NCBI GenBank assembly: GCA_036172345.1
Contig: JASFBB010000112.1
Span: 1 to 30,574 of the forward strand
DNA length: 30,574 nucleotides
Source: NAK82 sp036172345
GTDB lineage: Bacteria > Chloroflexota > Anaerolineae > 4572-78 > NAK82
Direction of reading: 5' to 3'
Position numbers and translations under genes: made by a program. Every line of letters starts with the position of its first letter. Position 1 is the stretch's first letter. Of this stretch, positions 7,472 to 15,177 are shown in pieces. Under the pieces are notes generated by a model. It did no database searches. It worked only from the letters and a program-made list of their open reading frames with translations, and was not told where the DNA came from.

Positions 7472-8113
7472 TTGGCGGACGTTCGTAAGGAGGTAGTTGT
7501 CGCCGTAGCAGAAAGGGGTGTCTTCCCGTCGCTGCGCCCCGACTTGCAGGCCATCGCGGAGCTCATTCGGCCAGGCGAGAAAGTGCTGGATCTGGGCTGT
7601 GGGGATGGCACTCTTCTGTGTCACCTGCGCGATGTATTAGGTGTGACAGGACGGGGGATTGAGCTCTCAGAGGAAGGGGTTCTGGCCTGCGTGCGCAAAG
7701 GGTTGAGCGTGCGTCAGGGCAATTTGCACGAAGGGTTGGGTGACTACCCCGATAAGTCATTCGACACCGTTATTCTGAGCCAGACGCTACCTTATCTCAA
7801 TGACCCGGCTTTCATCTTGTGCGAAATGCTGCGGGTCGGCAAGCGAGCTATTGTCAGCTTCGCCAACTGGGGACATTGGCGCTGCCGCTTGAGCTTGCTG
7901 CTCACCGGCCGTATGCCGGTGGCGCCAGATCTTCCTCAACCTTGGTATGTCCCTCCACGCATCCGGCCACTTACCGTGCGCGACTTCGGCGATTTCTGCA
8001 GACAACAAGGCATCCACATTACTGCGGAGATCTATTTGGCCGGTGCACGGCGCATCCCGGCGCGACGATACAAGAACCTATTGGCAACCACCGCCATATT
8101 CGAGCTAAAATAG
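7472..8113 (+). CDS. metW: MetW-like methionine biosynthesis / SAM-dependent methyltransferase
   Basis: A protein of about 213 residues with the SAM-binding motif VLDLGCGDG (about residues 38-46). It also has MetW-family features: a PDLQAI start, the SFDTVILSQTLPYL core, the ANWGHWRCRLSLLLTGRMP stretch and WYVPPRIRPLTVRDF. MetW works with MetX in homoserine O-acylation in several bacteria, but no metX is in this window. TTG at 7472 is preferred because AAGGAGG lies just upstream; an ATG at 7418 is in frame but has no such site. A weak promoter-like pair (TTGACC at 7418, CAAGAT at 7441) would give a short 5' leader ending at this start. The pst genes follow after 41 bases on the same strand. 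Confidence 0.8.
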   Translation: MADVRKEVVVAVAERGVFPSLRPDLQAIAELIRPGEKVLDLGCGDGTLLCHLRDVLGVTGRGIELSEEGVLACVRKGLSVRQGNLHEGLGDYPDKSFDTVILSQTLPYLNDPAFILCEMLRVGKRAIVSFANWGHWRCRLSLLLTGRMPVAPDLPQPWYVPPRIRPLTVRDFGDFCRQQGIHITAEIYLAGARRIPARRYKNLLATTAIFELK

Positions 8114-8154
8114 TGCCTGTATTGGCAGTGACGCCGAAAGGAGATGGCCAGGCG

Positions 8155-9120
8155 ATGAAGCAGGTGATATCTCGTCTCGGGATACTACTGACAGTTGTGT
8201 CATTCCTCGTGTTGGCAAATTGCCAATCGAACTACCCACCGAAGGGCGAAACCGGATTACAAGGCACGATCACCATTTCCGGGGCTTGGGCGCTTTATCC
8301 CCTGATGGTGCACTGGGGTGAGGAATTCCGCAAGCAACACCCCGCAGTGCAGTTCGACATATCTGCCGGCGGAGCCGGCAAAGGGATGACCGATGTGCTG
8401 GGGGGCATGGTGGATATCGGCATGGTGTCGCGTGCCGTCTCTGCAGAAGAGGAAGAACGTGGTGCTTTCGCAGTGCCGGTGGCCCGGGATGCAGTTTTCC
8501 CCATCGTCAACGTCCACAACCCGGTTTTGGATGACCTGATGCGCACGGGGGTCACGCGCGACATCTTTATCGACATCTACATCACCGGTCGTGTCACCAC
8601 TTGGGGACAAGTGGTAGGGCGCCCCGAAGTATCCACCCCGATCCACGTGTACACACGCTCCGACGCTGCCGGTGCACCGGTTACATGGGCCAGTTATCTG
8701 GGCAAACAGCAGGAAGATCTGCTGGGGATCGGCGTATACGGAGATCCCGGATTGATGGAAGCGGTCATCAAGGATGCGCTGGGCATCGGCTATAACAACC
8801 TTGGTTATGCGTTTGACATAGCATCTGGAAAACCTGTGTCGGGCGCGGTGGTATTGCCCATCGATGTCAATGAGAACGGCACGGCAGACGCTGCGGAGCG
8901 ATTGGAGACTTTATCACAAGCAAGTGAGGCCGTCGCCCAAGGCCTCTACCCATCACCTCCGGCCCGCGAGCTATATCTGGTGACGCGTGGCAAACCCTCT
9001 GGCATTGCCCGAACTTTTATCCTGTGGATCCTCACCCAAGGACAAACCCTCGCAGACCCCTTCGGCTATGTTAGGTTATCCCAAGAAGCGCTCACTGCCA
9101 CGTTGGCGAAACTAGAATGA
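8155..9120 (+). CDS. pstS: Phosphate-type ABC transporter substrate-binding lipoprotein
   Basis: A 321-residue binding protein. Residues 1-23 are a lipoprotein signal peptide (basic start, hydrophobic core, LANC with C23 as the lipid anchor; asparagine before the cysteine is unusual). The mature part has the PstS pattern ISGAWALYPLMVHWGEEF, then SAGGAGKGMTDVLGGMVDIGMVSR, which lines the oxyanion site in the family. The ATG at 8155 follows GAAAGGAG. It should sit on the outer face of the membrane and deliver phosphate to PstC/PstA. Binding of another oxyanion such as tungstate cannot be ruled out from sequence alone, and an AOR (a tungsten enzyme family) is encoded nearby. Confidence 0.85.
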   Translation: MKQVISRLGILLTVVSFLVLANCQSNYPPKGETGLQGTITISGAWALYPLMVHWGEEFRKQHPAVQFDISAGGAGKGMTDVLGGMVDIGMVSRAVSAEEEERGAFAVPVARDAVFPIVNVHNPVLDDLMRTGVTRDIFIDIYITGRVTTWGQVVGRPEVSTPIHVYTRSDAAGAPVTWASYLGKQQEDLLGIGVYGDPGLMEAVIKDALGIGYNNLGYAFDIASGKPVSGAVVLPIDVNENGTADAAERLETLSQASEAVAQGLYPSPPARELYLVTRGKPSGIARTFILWILTQGQTLADPFGYVRLSQEALTATLAKLE

Positions 9121-9160
9121 CCTGTCTGAAGCGGCGCCATACAGTTGTTGTGAGGTGTAG

Positions 9161-10090
9161 ATGAAACGGTCGGTGATTCGTCGCGCTATCGACCGAACGG
9201 CCCGATATGGCACTGCTGCGGTGTCGGCAGCGGCCAGCCTGTTGGTTGTCGTGATTGGGTTGCTCCTGTTTGTCCGCTCTTGGCCGATCCTCGTCACCAA
9301 GCCGCTCGGCGAGTTGCTGCTCTCTGCCACCTGGAAACCCTCTCAAAGTGCTTTCGGGTACTATCCCTTCATTATGGGCACCTTGTGGGTGACCGGCGTG
9401 GCGATGTTGATCGCCGTTCCCATCTGTTTGCTGACCTCGATTTATCTGGCAGAGTATGCTTCACGCCGTGTATATGCCATCGTGAAACCGTTGATCGACG
9501 TGTCGGCCGGCATCCCTTCGGTGATCTTCGGCATCTGGGGAGTCATTATGGTGGTGCCACTCGTGCAACGGATTGCCTCGTCGGAGATCGGACACAAGCT
9601 CTCCAAGTTACCCTTTTTCCAAGTCAATAACCCGACCGGTTACTCTGTGTTGGCAGGTGGTATTGTGTTGGCCATCATGGTCTTTCCGGTGATCATCTCC
9701 GTGGCGGAAGAGGTGATCCGTGCTGTACCGGTTGGATTACGTGAAGCTTCTTGGGCGCTGGGCGCTACCCGATGGCAGACGATCAAGTATGTTGTGTTGC
9801 GTCATGCGGCGCCGGGTGTGTTAGCGGCCATCGTGCTGGGTTTCTCGCGCGCTTTTGGCGAGACCATGGCGGTCATAATGGTGGTGGGCAATGTACCCCA
9901 AGTGCCGCGCTCGTTGTTCGACGCGGCGTACCCGTTGACGGCGCTGATTGCCAACAGCTATGGCGAGATGATGTCCCTCCCTTTATATGACGCTGCCCTG
10001 CTAGGAGCAGCGTTGCTCTTGCTAGTGGTGGTTCTCTTGTTTAACCTCGGTGCCCGCCTCGTGCTTATGCGGATGATCCGGTACAGGTGA
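9161..10090 (+). CDS. pstC: Phosphate ABC transporter permease PstC
   Basis: A 309-residue inner-membrane permease with about six hydrophobic segments: one after the basic N-terminus (residues 20-45), the LWVTGVAMLIAVPICLL segment, a DVSAGIPSVIFGIWGV segment typical of PstC, and further helices. The cytoplasmic EAA loop reads REASWALGATRWQTIKYVVL and would contact PstB. The start follows GTGAGGTG, 40 bases after pstS. Its length matches the family. Confidence 0.92.
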   Translation: MKRSVIRRAIDRTARYGTAAVSAAASLLVVVIGLLLFVRSWPILVTKPLGELLLSATWKPSQSAFGYYPFIMGTLWVTGVAMLIAVPICLLTSIYLAEYASRRVYAIVKPLIDVSAGIPSVIFGIWGVIMVVPLVQRIASSEIGHKLSKLPFFQVNNPTGYSVLAGGIVLAIMVFPVIISVAEEVIRAVPVGLREASWALGATRWQTIKYVVLRHAAPGVLAAIVLGFSRAFGETMAVIMVVGNVPQVPRSLFDAAYPLTALIANSYGEMMSLPLYDAALLGAALLLLVVVLLFNLGARLVLMRMIRYR

Positions 10091-10108
10091 TAAAGCGAGG
10101 AGGTGGAG

Positions 10109-10960
10109 ATGAAAAAACTGCGGCATCTTGAGGAGCACATCTTTCAGTTTCTAATGGGGCTGTCACTGTTAGCCGTGTTGGGCAGTTTAATCCTCATTGT
10201 GGGCACCATGCTTTGGCGTGGCCTTCCATCGCTCAGCCTCGCTATGTTGACCCAGCTCCCTAAGGGAGGGTACTATCTGGGCGAGGAGGGCGGCATCCTC
10301 AACGCTATTATCGGTTCACTTTGTCTGGCGGGGGGCGCCACAGCTCTGGCACTGTTGTCCAGTCTGCCAATAGTGATCTACCTGCATGTCTATGCCGACC
10401 ACTCGCGAACTGCGCACCTGGTGCGATTGGCAATGGACGTACTGTGGGGTGTTCCCAGCATCGTATACGGTGCGTTCGGTTTCATCGTGATGCTCTGGTT
10501 GGGCTTGCACGCTTCTTTGTTAGGTGGCATCATCGCGTTGGCGTGTCTAGAATTGCCTATCATGACACGAGGGATGGATGAGGCATTGGCAACGGTTCCA
10601 GCTGCGCTCCGCGAAGCATCCTATGCATTGGGTGCCACGCGGTTCGAGACCGCCACCCGGGTGCTGCTGCGCCAAGCGGTGGCAGGTCTGCTGACGGCGC
10701 TGCTCCTAGCTTTTGGGCGCGGCATCGGCGATGCCGCCTCTGTACTGTTTACTGCAGGGTACACGGATCATCTTCCCGATTCGCTGTTGCGCCCGGTCGC
10801 CTCGTTGCCTCTCGCAGTGTTCTTTCAGTTGGCCACGCCTTTTCCGACGGTGCAACAACGTGCTTATGCCGCTGGTCTGGTGCTCACGTTAATCGTGTTG
10901 ACGCTCAGCGTAATGGCCCGTTGGTTATCGCGTGGCTTGACGCGCCATATTGTACGCTAG
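10109..10960 (+). CDS. pstA: Phosphate ABC transporter permease PstA
   Basis: A 283-residue permease paired with PstC. It shows the family-typical GGILNAIIGSL segment, the VLWGVPSIVYGAFG motif and an EAA loop LREASYALGATRFETATRVL. The chosen ATG has AGGAGG five bases upstream; an in-frame GTG two codons earlier overlaps that site and is unlikely. It lies 18 bases after pstC and 12 before pstB. Confidence 0.92.
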   Translation: MKKLRHLEEHIFQFLMGLSLLAVLGSLILIVGTMLWRGLPSLSLAMLTQLPKGGYYLGEEGGILNAIIGSLCLAGGATALALLSSLPIVIYLHVYADHSRTAHLVRLAMDVLWGVPSIVYGAFGFIVMLWLGLHASLLGGIIALACLELPIMTRGMDEALATVPAALREASYALGATRFETATRVLLRQAVAGLLTALLLAFGRGIGDAASVLFTAGYTDHLPDSLLRPVASLPLAVFFQLATPFPTVQQRAYAAGLVLTLIVLTLSVMARWLSRGLTRHIVR

Positions 10961-10972
10961 GGAAAGAGGCAA

Positions 10973-11734
10973 ATGGGCGAGCGTCCCCACATCGAGATAC
11001 AGAACCTGAGCGTCTGGTACAAGGATCAGCAAGCCTTGAAGGACGTCTCGGTCGCTTTCCCGGCTCGCGGCATCACCGTCGTGATCGGGCCCTCTGGATG
11101 CGGCAAGACAACCCTGCTGAGAAGTATCAATCGGCTGTTGGAAACAAGCAGTGATGTGCGCATCAGCGGGCGTGTCTTGCTTGACGGTGCTGATATATAC
11201 GCCCCTGAAGTGGACGTGACCGAGATTCGCACCCGTGTGGGGCTGCTGGCTTCTAAGCCCCTTCCGCTCCCGATGTCAATTTACGATAATGTGCTCTATG
11301 GGCCGCGCATCCACGGCTTATGTCGCCACGACAACGCCGATGCCATCGTGGAGCGCTATCTGCGCGCTGCGGATCTGTGGGAAGAAGTGCGCGAACGGCT
11401 CCAGACACCCGCTTATGCGCTTTCGACGGGACAACAGCAGCGCCTGTGCTTAGCACGCGCACTGGCTGTGGAACCGGAAGTTTTGCTGTGCGATGAACCC
11501 ACCGCCGCGCTAGATCCTATTTCGGCTCAGCGCATCGAGGATTTGCTGCGCGGGCTGAAGCGTCATATGACCATTGTGTTAGTGACTCACATCCTACGGC
11601 AGGCGCGTCGCCTGGCTGATTACGTCGTGTTCTTGTGGCTGGGCGAGCTGGTTGAAGCCGGGCCGGCTGAACAGGTTTTCAACGATCCGTTGAGCGAACG
11701 CACCCGTGCCTATCTGATGGGCGACATCGGGTAG
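10973..11734 (+). CDS. pstB: Phosphate ABC transporter ATPase, with altered Q-loop
   Basis: A 253-residue ABC ATPase. Walker A is GPSGCGKTT (39-47), Walker B is VLLCDEPTAALD with E175, and the switch histidine is H206 in VTHI. Around them the PstB framework is plain (SIYDNVLYG, DPISAQRIEDLL). Two motifs differ from the usual ones. The Q-loop segment VGMVFQKP reads VGLLASKP, putting serine (S94) where the glutamine should be, and the signature LSGGQQQR reads LSTGQQQR. No phoU follows. Phosphate transport is the best assignment, but the coupling step may be altered. Confidence 0.9.
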   Translation: MGERPHIEIQNLSVWYKDQQALKDVSVAFPARGITVVIGPSGCGKTTLLRSINRLLETSSDVRISGRVLLDGADIYAPEVDVTEIRTRVGLLASKPLPLPMSIYDNVLYGPRIHGLCRHDNADAIVERYLRAADLWEEVRERLQTPAYALSTGQQQRLCLARALAVEPEVLLCDEPTAALDPISAQRIEDLLRGLKRHMTIVLVTHILRQARRLADYVVFLWLGELVEAGPAEQVFNDPLSERTRAYLMGDIG

Positions 11735-11765
11735 GTGAGGGCCCGCTGAGGTATGTGTTGACGAA

Positions 11766-12464
11766 ATGGGGATGCAAAATCTCCTGAAAATCCACTGTGC
11801 TCTCCTTTTCTGGTTGTCCCTCTGGATCACCACTCTCCCCTGGTTGAACGGCTGTGCTCCAGGCGTCCCTGCGCCGACACGCACCCGTGCTCCCAGTGCA
11901 AGGGAGATCGTGCGCATGGTCACCAAGACCCCCACCCCGACGACCCCGGCGGACGAACCGGACAAGCGCGAAACCAAACAGCTGGTCTTGCGCGCTCAAG
12001 CGCGTCTGGCGCTGCTGAAAAGCTATCGTGCGCGCGTCGTGGATGATACGGGACAAATGCTTGTCGTGTTCGAATATGTGCGCCCAGATCGCTATCGCCA
12101 GGTCACCAACACGCAGGAACAGGTCGGCATCGGAGACCTCTTATATACTCGTGTCGGGGGTGGCCTGTGGACAAAGCAAGAGTGGCCCGGCATTGGCCGC
12201 CTTATGAACGAAGTGACCATTGCACCGGAGTTTATTTGGGACGTGGAAAATCAAGGGCGTGAATCCGTCGCGGGAGTCCCGTGCCACCGAGTTCGAGTCG
12301 TCCTGCGCGCGGGCGACACCGTATTGACCGACACCTACTGGATCGGCGTGGACGATCGACTACCCCGCAAAATGATCACCCAGGTGGACGAGCACACCTA
12401 TGTGACCAAGCTCCTATACGACTTCAATCAGGATTTTCAGATCGAGCCTCCGAAGATAGACTGA
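11766..12464 (+). CDS. Lipoprotein of unknown role (LolA/LppX-like fold suspected)
   Basis: A 232-residue secreted protein. The N-terminus is a lipoprotein signal (hydrophobic residues 10-26, LNGC with C30), followed by a Thr-Pro-rich tether to about residue 65. A globular part of about 165 residues follows, with patterns such as SYRARVV, VFEYVRPDRYRQV and a YWIGVDDRLPRKM segment. These resemble the lipid-binding LolA/LppX-type beta sheet seen in many unnamed lipoproteins. The gene is 31 bases after pstB and may share its transcript. Its ribosome-binding site is weak; a second ATG lies two codons in. No specific function is assigned. Confidence 0.7.
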   Translation: MGMQNLLKIHCALLFWLSLWITTLPWLNGCAPGVPAPTRTRAPSAREIVRMVTKTPTPTTPADEPDKRETKQLVLRAQARLALLKSYRARVVDDTGQMLVVFEYVRPDRYRQVTNTQEQVGIGDLLYTRVGGGLWTKQEWPGIGRLMNEVTIAPEFIWDVENQGRESVAGVPCHRVRVVLRAGDTVLTDTYWIGVDDRLPRKMITQVDEHTYVTKLLYDFNQDFQIEPPKID

Positions 12465-12938
12465 TTACATGTTCTTTGGGCGTCTTTGGGCGATGATGTT
12501 CCCTCTCGCAGCGTGCGCAAAAAGATGTGCACAGCGCGCTCGACCAGGACCGAGCATGGCCATTTGCCCTGCGAGCCATAGCCAAGCGCCCTGAGATCGG
12601 CACAGCGGGTGGCGCTCAGCTGGTGGATGAAAATTTTCGCGACATTGGGCGGCCAGTTGCTGACAGAGACGATCATCCTGTCCGGGGTGAGTGCGCCCGT
12701 AAAGCAAGCCGACCAGCAGCACTCCACCGCTCAGAGCGCCGCACCTCTCCTGGCGGCTGAGACCCACACCTCCGCCAAAGGCACAGGCCAGCTGGCACAT
12801 GCGCCCATCAGCCTCTCCCAGTAAATGCTCTCCCACGACGAGCACAAATGCTTCCGATCAGTGGTATCCTTAGGCGTTCAGCTGTCCAGCGCGCTGTGCC
12901 ACCCGCTGCTCATGTTGGTCGATGTCACACTCGCTCAT
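12437..12938 (-). pseudogene. Decayed C_GCAxxG_C_C family redox protein
   Basis: Minus-strand reading from ATG at 12938, which overlaps the trmO stop by four bases, meets TAA (12872-12870) and TGA (12860-12858). The same frame then gives ACAFGGGVGLSRQERCGALS, then GGVLLVGLLYGRT, the core of the C_GCAxxG_C_C family. Near 12628-12636, at an AAAATTTT run, the similarity shifts to another frame: FIHQLSATRCADLRALGYG, then WPCSVLVERAVHIFLRTL, which is the expected C-terminal half with its cysteines. Two stops and one frameshift in one short gene mark a recent pseudogene, unless the sequence has errors here. The last bases overlap the convergent lipoprotein gene. Confidence 0.75.
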
Positions 12939-13342
12939 AGCGTGTATACCTTTTCGTGTTCCTCAGCCGGCTTGATGTCGAGCACGGGCGTGCCATTAAT
13001 GGCATCCAGTCCACGCACGTGGAGCACGTTGCCTTCGATGGCCAACAGGGGCACGATGCTCACCCCGATAGGGTTCGGACGATGGGGGCTGCGGAGGGCA
13101 AAGACTCCCCGCAATGGCTGGCTGGCATCCCCGCGCGGATGCTGCAGCAGCTCATAGCCCTGAGAACGGTGTAAGTGAAACAGGATCAGCACGTGTTGAC
13201 CGGGTGTCAACCCCTGCAGCCCGCCCCCCAACTCAGGATTCAGCACGATACGCGATACAACGTCCTGCATGGCATCGGGAGCGGTCGGCTCGGGGTATGC
13301 GTTCTCGACATATCCAATCGGGTGATAGCAAATCTCTTTCAT
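12935..13342 (-). CDS. trmO: TsaA/TrmO-type tRNA methyltransferase
   Basis: A 135-residue single-domain protein of the TsaA/TrmO family. Known members methylate N6-threonylcarbamoyladenosine in tRNA using SAM. The signature RGVFALRSPHRPNPIG is at about residues 78-93, with a YHPIGYVE start and a LDAINGTPVLDIKP segment near the end, both family hallmarks. The ribosome-binding site is weak (GGGAAAG). It lies 18 bases after the SDR gene and overlaps the start of the pseudogene by four bases. Some family members have other or unknown substrates. Confidence 0.85.
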   Translation of the reverse strand: MKEICYHPIGYVENAYPEPTAPDAMQDVVSRIVLNPELGGGLQGLTPGQHVLILFHLHRSQGYELLQHPRGDASQPLRGVFALRSPHRPNPIGVSIVPLLAIEGNVLHVRGLDAINGTPVLDIKPAEEHEKVYTL

Positions 13343-13360
13343 AGCGCTTTCCCAGATGAT

Positions 13361-14146
13361 TTAGAAGGTGCTGCTCAACCCCCCGTCCACGATGATCACC
13401 TGTCCGGTCAGATAGCGGCAGTAGTCTGATGCCAGAAAGACAGCAGTGCCAGCAACGTCCTCAGGTAACCCGGCACGGGCGAGAGGAATCTTTCGCATCC
13501 CCACGTAGTAATTGAGGAACCAATCGGTCGTGGTTTCGTCCACTCCGTCAATGATGGACATAGGGGTGCGCACGAACCCGGGGGCGATCACATTGCACAG
13601 GATGTTATAGGGCGCCAACTCCACTGCCATAGATTTGGTGATGCTGATAATACCCCCCTTAGTGGCACAGTATGCGCCACACCCACCGCTCGGGGTCATC
13701 GCCTGCACTGAGGAGATGCTGATGATACGTCCCCATTGTTGTTTAACCATATGGGGCGCAACCAGCTTTGATCCGTACCAAGTGGCCTCCAGGTTGACCG
13801 CCATAGTACGTCGCCAATGCTCGATCGAATCCGCTTCTTCGAGGATAGTGCCATACCATACTACGGCGGCATTGTTGACCAGGATGTCAATGTGTCCCCA
13901 ACGTCTCAGGATGTCGTCAACGGCGGAGCGGTAACGGTCGTAGTCTGTGATGTCGAATGCGTAGACCCCTGCCTGTCCTCCGGCAGCCTCGATCTCGGCT
14001 GCTATGCGGCACAAATTCTCTTCGTTGCGTGCTACCAATGCTACCGTGGCGCCCTCAGCGGCATATTCGCGGACGATCCCTTCACCGATGCCCTGACTGG
14101 CTCCGGTCACCAGTGCGACGCGCCCTTGCAGCAAACTCTTTCCCAT
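13361..14146 (-). CDS. Short-chain dehydrogenase/reductase (SDR)
   Basis: A 261-residue classical SDR. The cofactor motif TGASQGIG is at 14-21, NNA at 91-93, and the catalytic residues are S146, Y159 and K163 (YCATK). The C-terminal SSTF region and the IVDGG strand are typical. It would oxidise or reduce a small alcohol or ketone such as a sugar or cyclitol; the substrate cannot be read from sequence. GAGGTG precedes the ATG. With the isomerase-like gene upstream it looks like part of a carbohydrate catabolic set. Confidence 0.88.
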   Translation of the reverse strand: MGKSLLQGRVALVTGASQGIGEGIVREYAAEGATVALVARNEENLCRIAAEIEAAGGQAGVYAFDITDYDRYRSAVDDILRRWGHIDILVNNAAVVWYGTILEEADSIEHWRRTMAVNLEATWYGSKLVAPHMVKQQWGRIISISSVQAMTPSGGCGAYCATKGGIISITKSMAVELAPYNILCNVIAPGFVRTPMSIIDGVDETTTDWFLNYYVGMRKIPLARAGLPEDVAGTAVFLASDYCRYLTGQVIIVDGGLSSTF

Positions 14147-14219
14147 CGTTCACCTCTTCCCTTGGCGTACTGGGATAATGCGCGAATTGAGTGCGGTATG
14201 TGCAGGCCAATCGAAAAAG

Positions 14220-15047
14220 TTAAGATGTCATCCTTTTTAACAGCGAGCGAATGTGGTTGACCCCATCCCGCGCGGCTGTGTCCGGATCTGGTTTGGTAAA
14301 TGCCTCGATGGACAGGTAGTGCGTATAGCCGAGGTCACGCAACACTTGAAGGATGAGGCCAAAGTCGATCAAGCCATAGCCGGGCGCCTGCCGATTGCTG
14401 TCGGCCAGGTGTACGTGCCACAGGCGTCCAGCTTCCATCACGCGCCGGAACGGTTCGCCCCAAGAAGTTTCCTCGGTGAGCATATGGTTGGTGTCGAGCA
14501 ACAGGCCAACGGCAGGATGACCAATCTCTTGTAGGAATGATAAACCCTCCTCTGCAGTGGTGATACAGTCCGCCTGGAAGCGGTTCATAGGCTCCACGAC
14601 CAGGCGCACCCCTTGTTGTTCGGCGAACGAGGCGGCCTCACGAAGCATACGGGCTAGCCTGGCACGCCCTTCCGCCCCGGAGTCTCCCACCCGTCCACGA
14701 AAGCTGCCCACGGTCACCAATGGTGCGCCGACGGCCGCGGCGAAGCGGATCAGGTCATCCAGACGCGAACGTGCCTGAGCCGAGACAGATGGATCGGGAT
14801 GCAGGAGCGTCAGGCCACTCAAGCCCAACGAGACGCTGGCTATTGCTGCGACCTCGAGGTCGTGGCGCTGTAGGAGTTCCCGGATGGAAGCAGCGTCGAG
14901 CACAGCGGGGTTCATCGGCGCCAGCTCCACGCCCTCTACGCCCAGATCAGCCGCTTTGCGCACCCTTTCCTCAAAAGTGCCGCTGAGCAGAGCGACGGGG
15001 CCAGGGGTATCAATTTCAGGAGTTTGAACACACAAGGCTAGTTTCAT
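14220..15047 (-). CDS. Sugar phosphate isomerase/epimerase-like TIM-barrel protein
   Basis: A 275-residue xylose-isomerase-like TIM barrel, the superfamily of tagatose/psicose epimerases and IolE/IolI. The likely metal ligands are in order: the glutamate of VVEPMNRF, the aspartate of LLLDTNHM, the histidine of WHVHLADSN and the glutamate of LSIEAF. GGGAGG stands just before the ATG. The SDR gene follows after 73 bases on the same strand. Substrate not identifiable; an epimerase or inosose-type isomerase or dehydratase are all possible. Confidence 0.85.
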   Translation of the reverse strand: MKLALCVQTPEIDTPGPVALLSGTFEERVRKAADLGVEGVELAPMNPAVLDAASIRELLQRHDLEVAAIASVSLGLSGLTLLHPDPSVSAQARSRLDDLIRFAAAVGAPLVTVGSFRGRVGDSGAEGRARLARMLREAASFAEQQGVRLVVEPMNRFQADCITTAEEGLSFLQEIGHPAVGLLLDTNHMLTEETSWGEPFRRVMEAGRLWHVHLADSNRQAPGYGLIDFGLILQVLRDLGYTHYLSIEAFTKPDPDTAARDGVNHIRSLLKRMTS

Positions 15048-15064
15048 CTCGTTCCTCCCTATCA

Positions 15065-15095
15065 GGCGTCCACCGCAAAGGGACGGTGGAGCGCC
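15065..15095 (-). repeat. Intergenic hairpin between the AOR and isomerase genes
   Basis: Arms GGCG-TCCACCG and CGGTGGA-CGCC pair over 11 bases, with one bulged base and an eight-base loop. No T-run follows on either strand. It stands about 17 bases before the start of the isomerase gene and 83 bases after the AOR stop codon. It may stabilise or separate the messages; it is not a convincing terminator. The rest of the 130-base gap shows nothing. Confidence 0.4.
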
Positions 15096-15177
15096 ACTTA
15101 CCTCCTTTCTTCGAGCTACTCGAGCGAGCCCTTCACACGTTTGTCACGCTGAGAGACTCTCATAACGCGCGCAACAC

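Noticed and set aside
12465..12500. Bidirectional terminator between the convergent lipoprotein gene and the pseudogene
   Set aside because: Only a short direct repeat (tctttgggcg twice) is present, with no stem and T-run.
12858..12860. TGA as selenocysteine at the cysteine position of the C_GCAxxG_C_C protein
   Set aside because: A TAA stop lies 12 bases before it and a frameshift follows near 12630. No SECIS-like hairpin was recognised. Gene decay is simpler.
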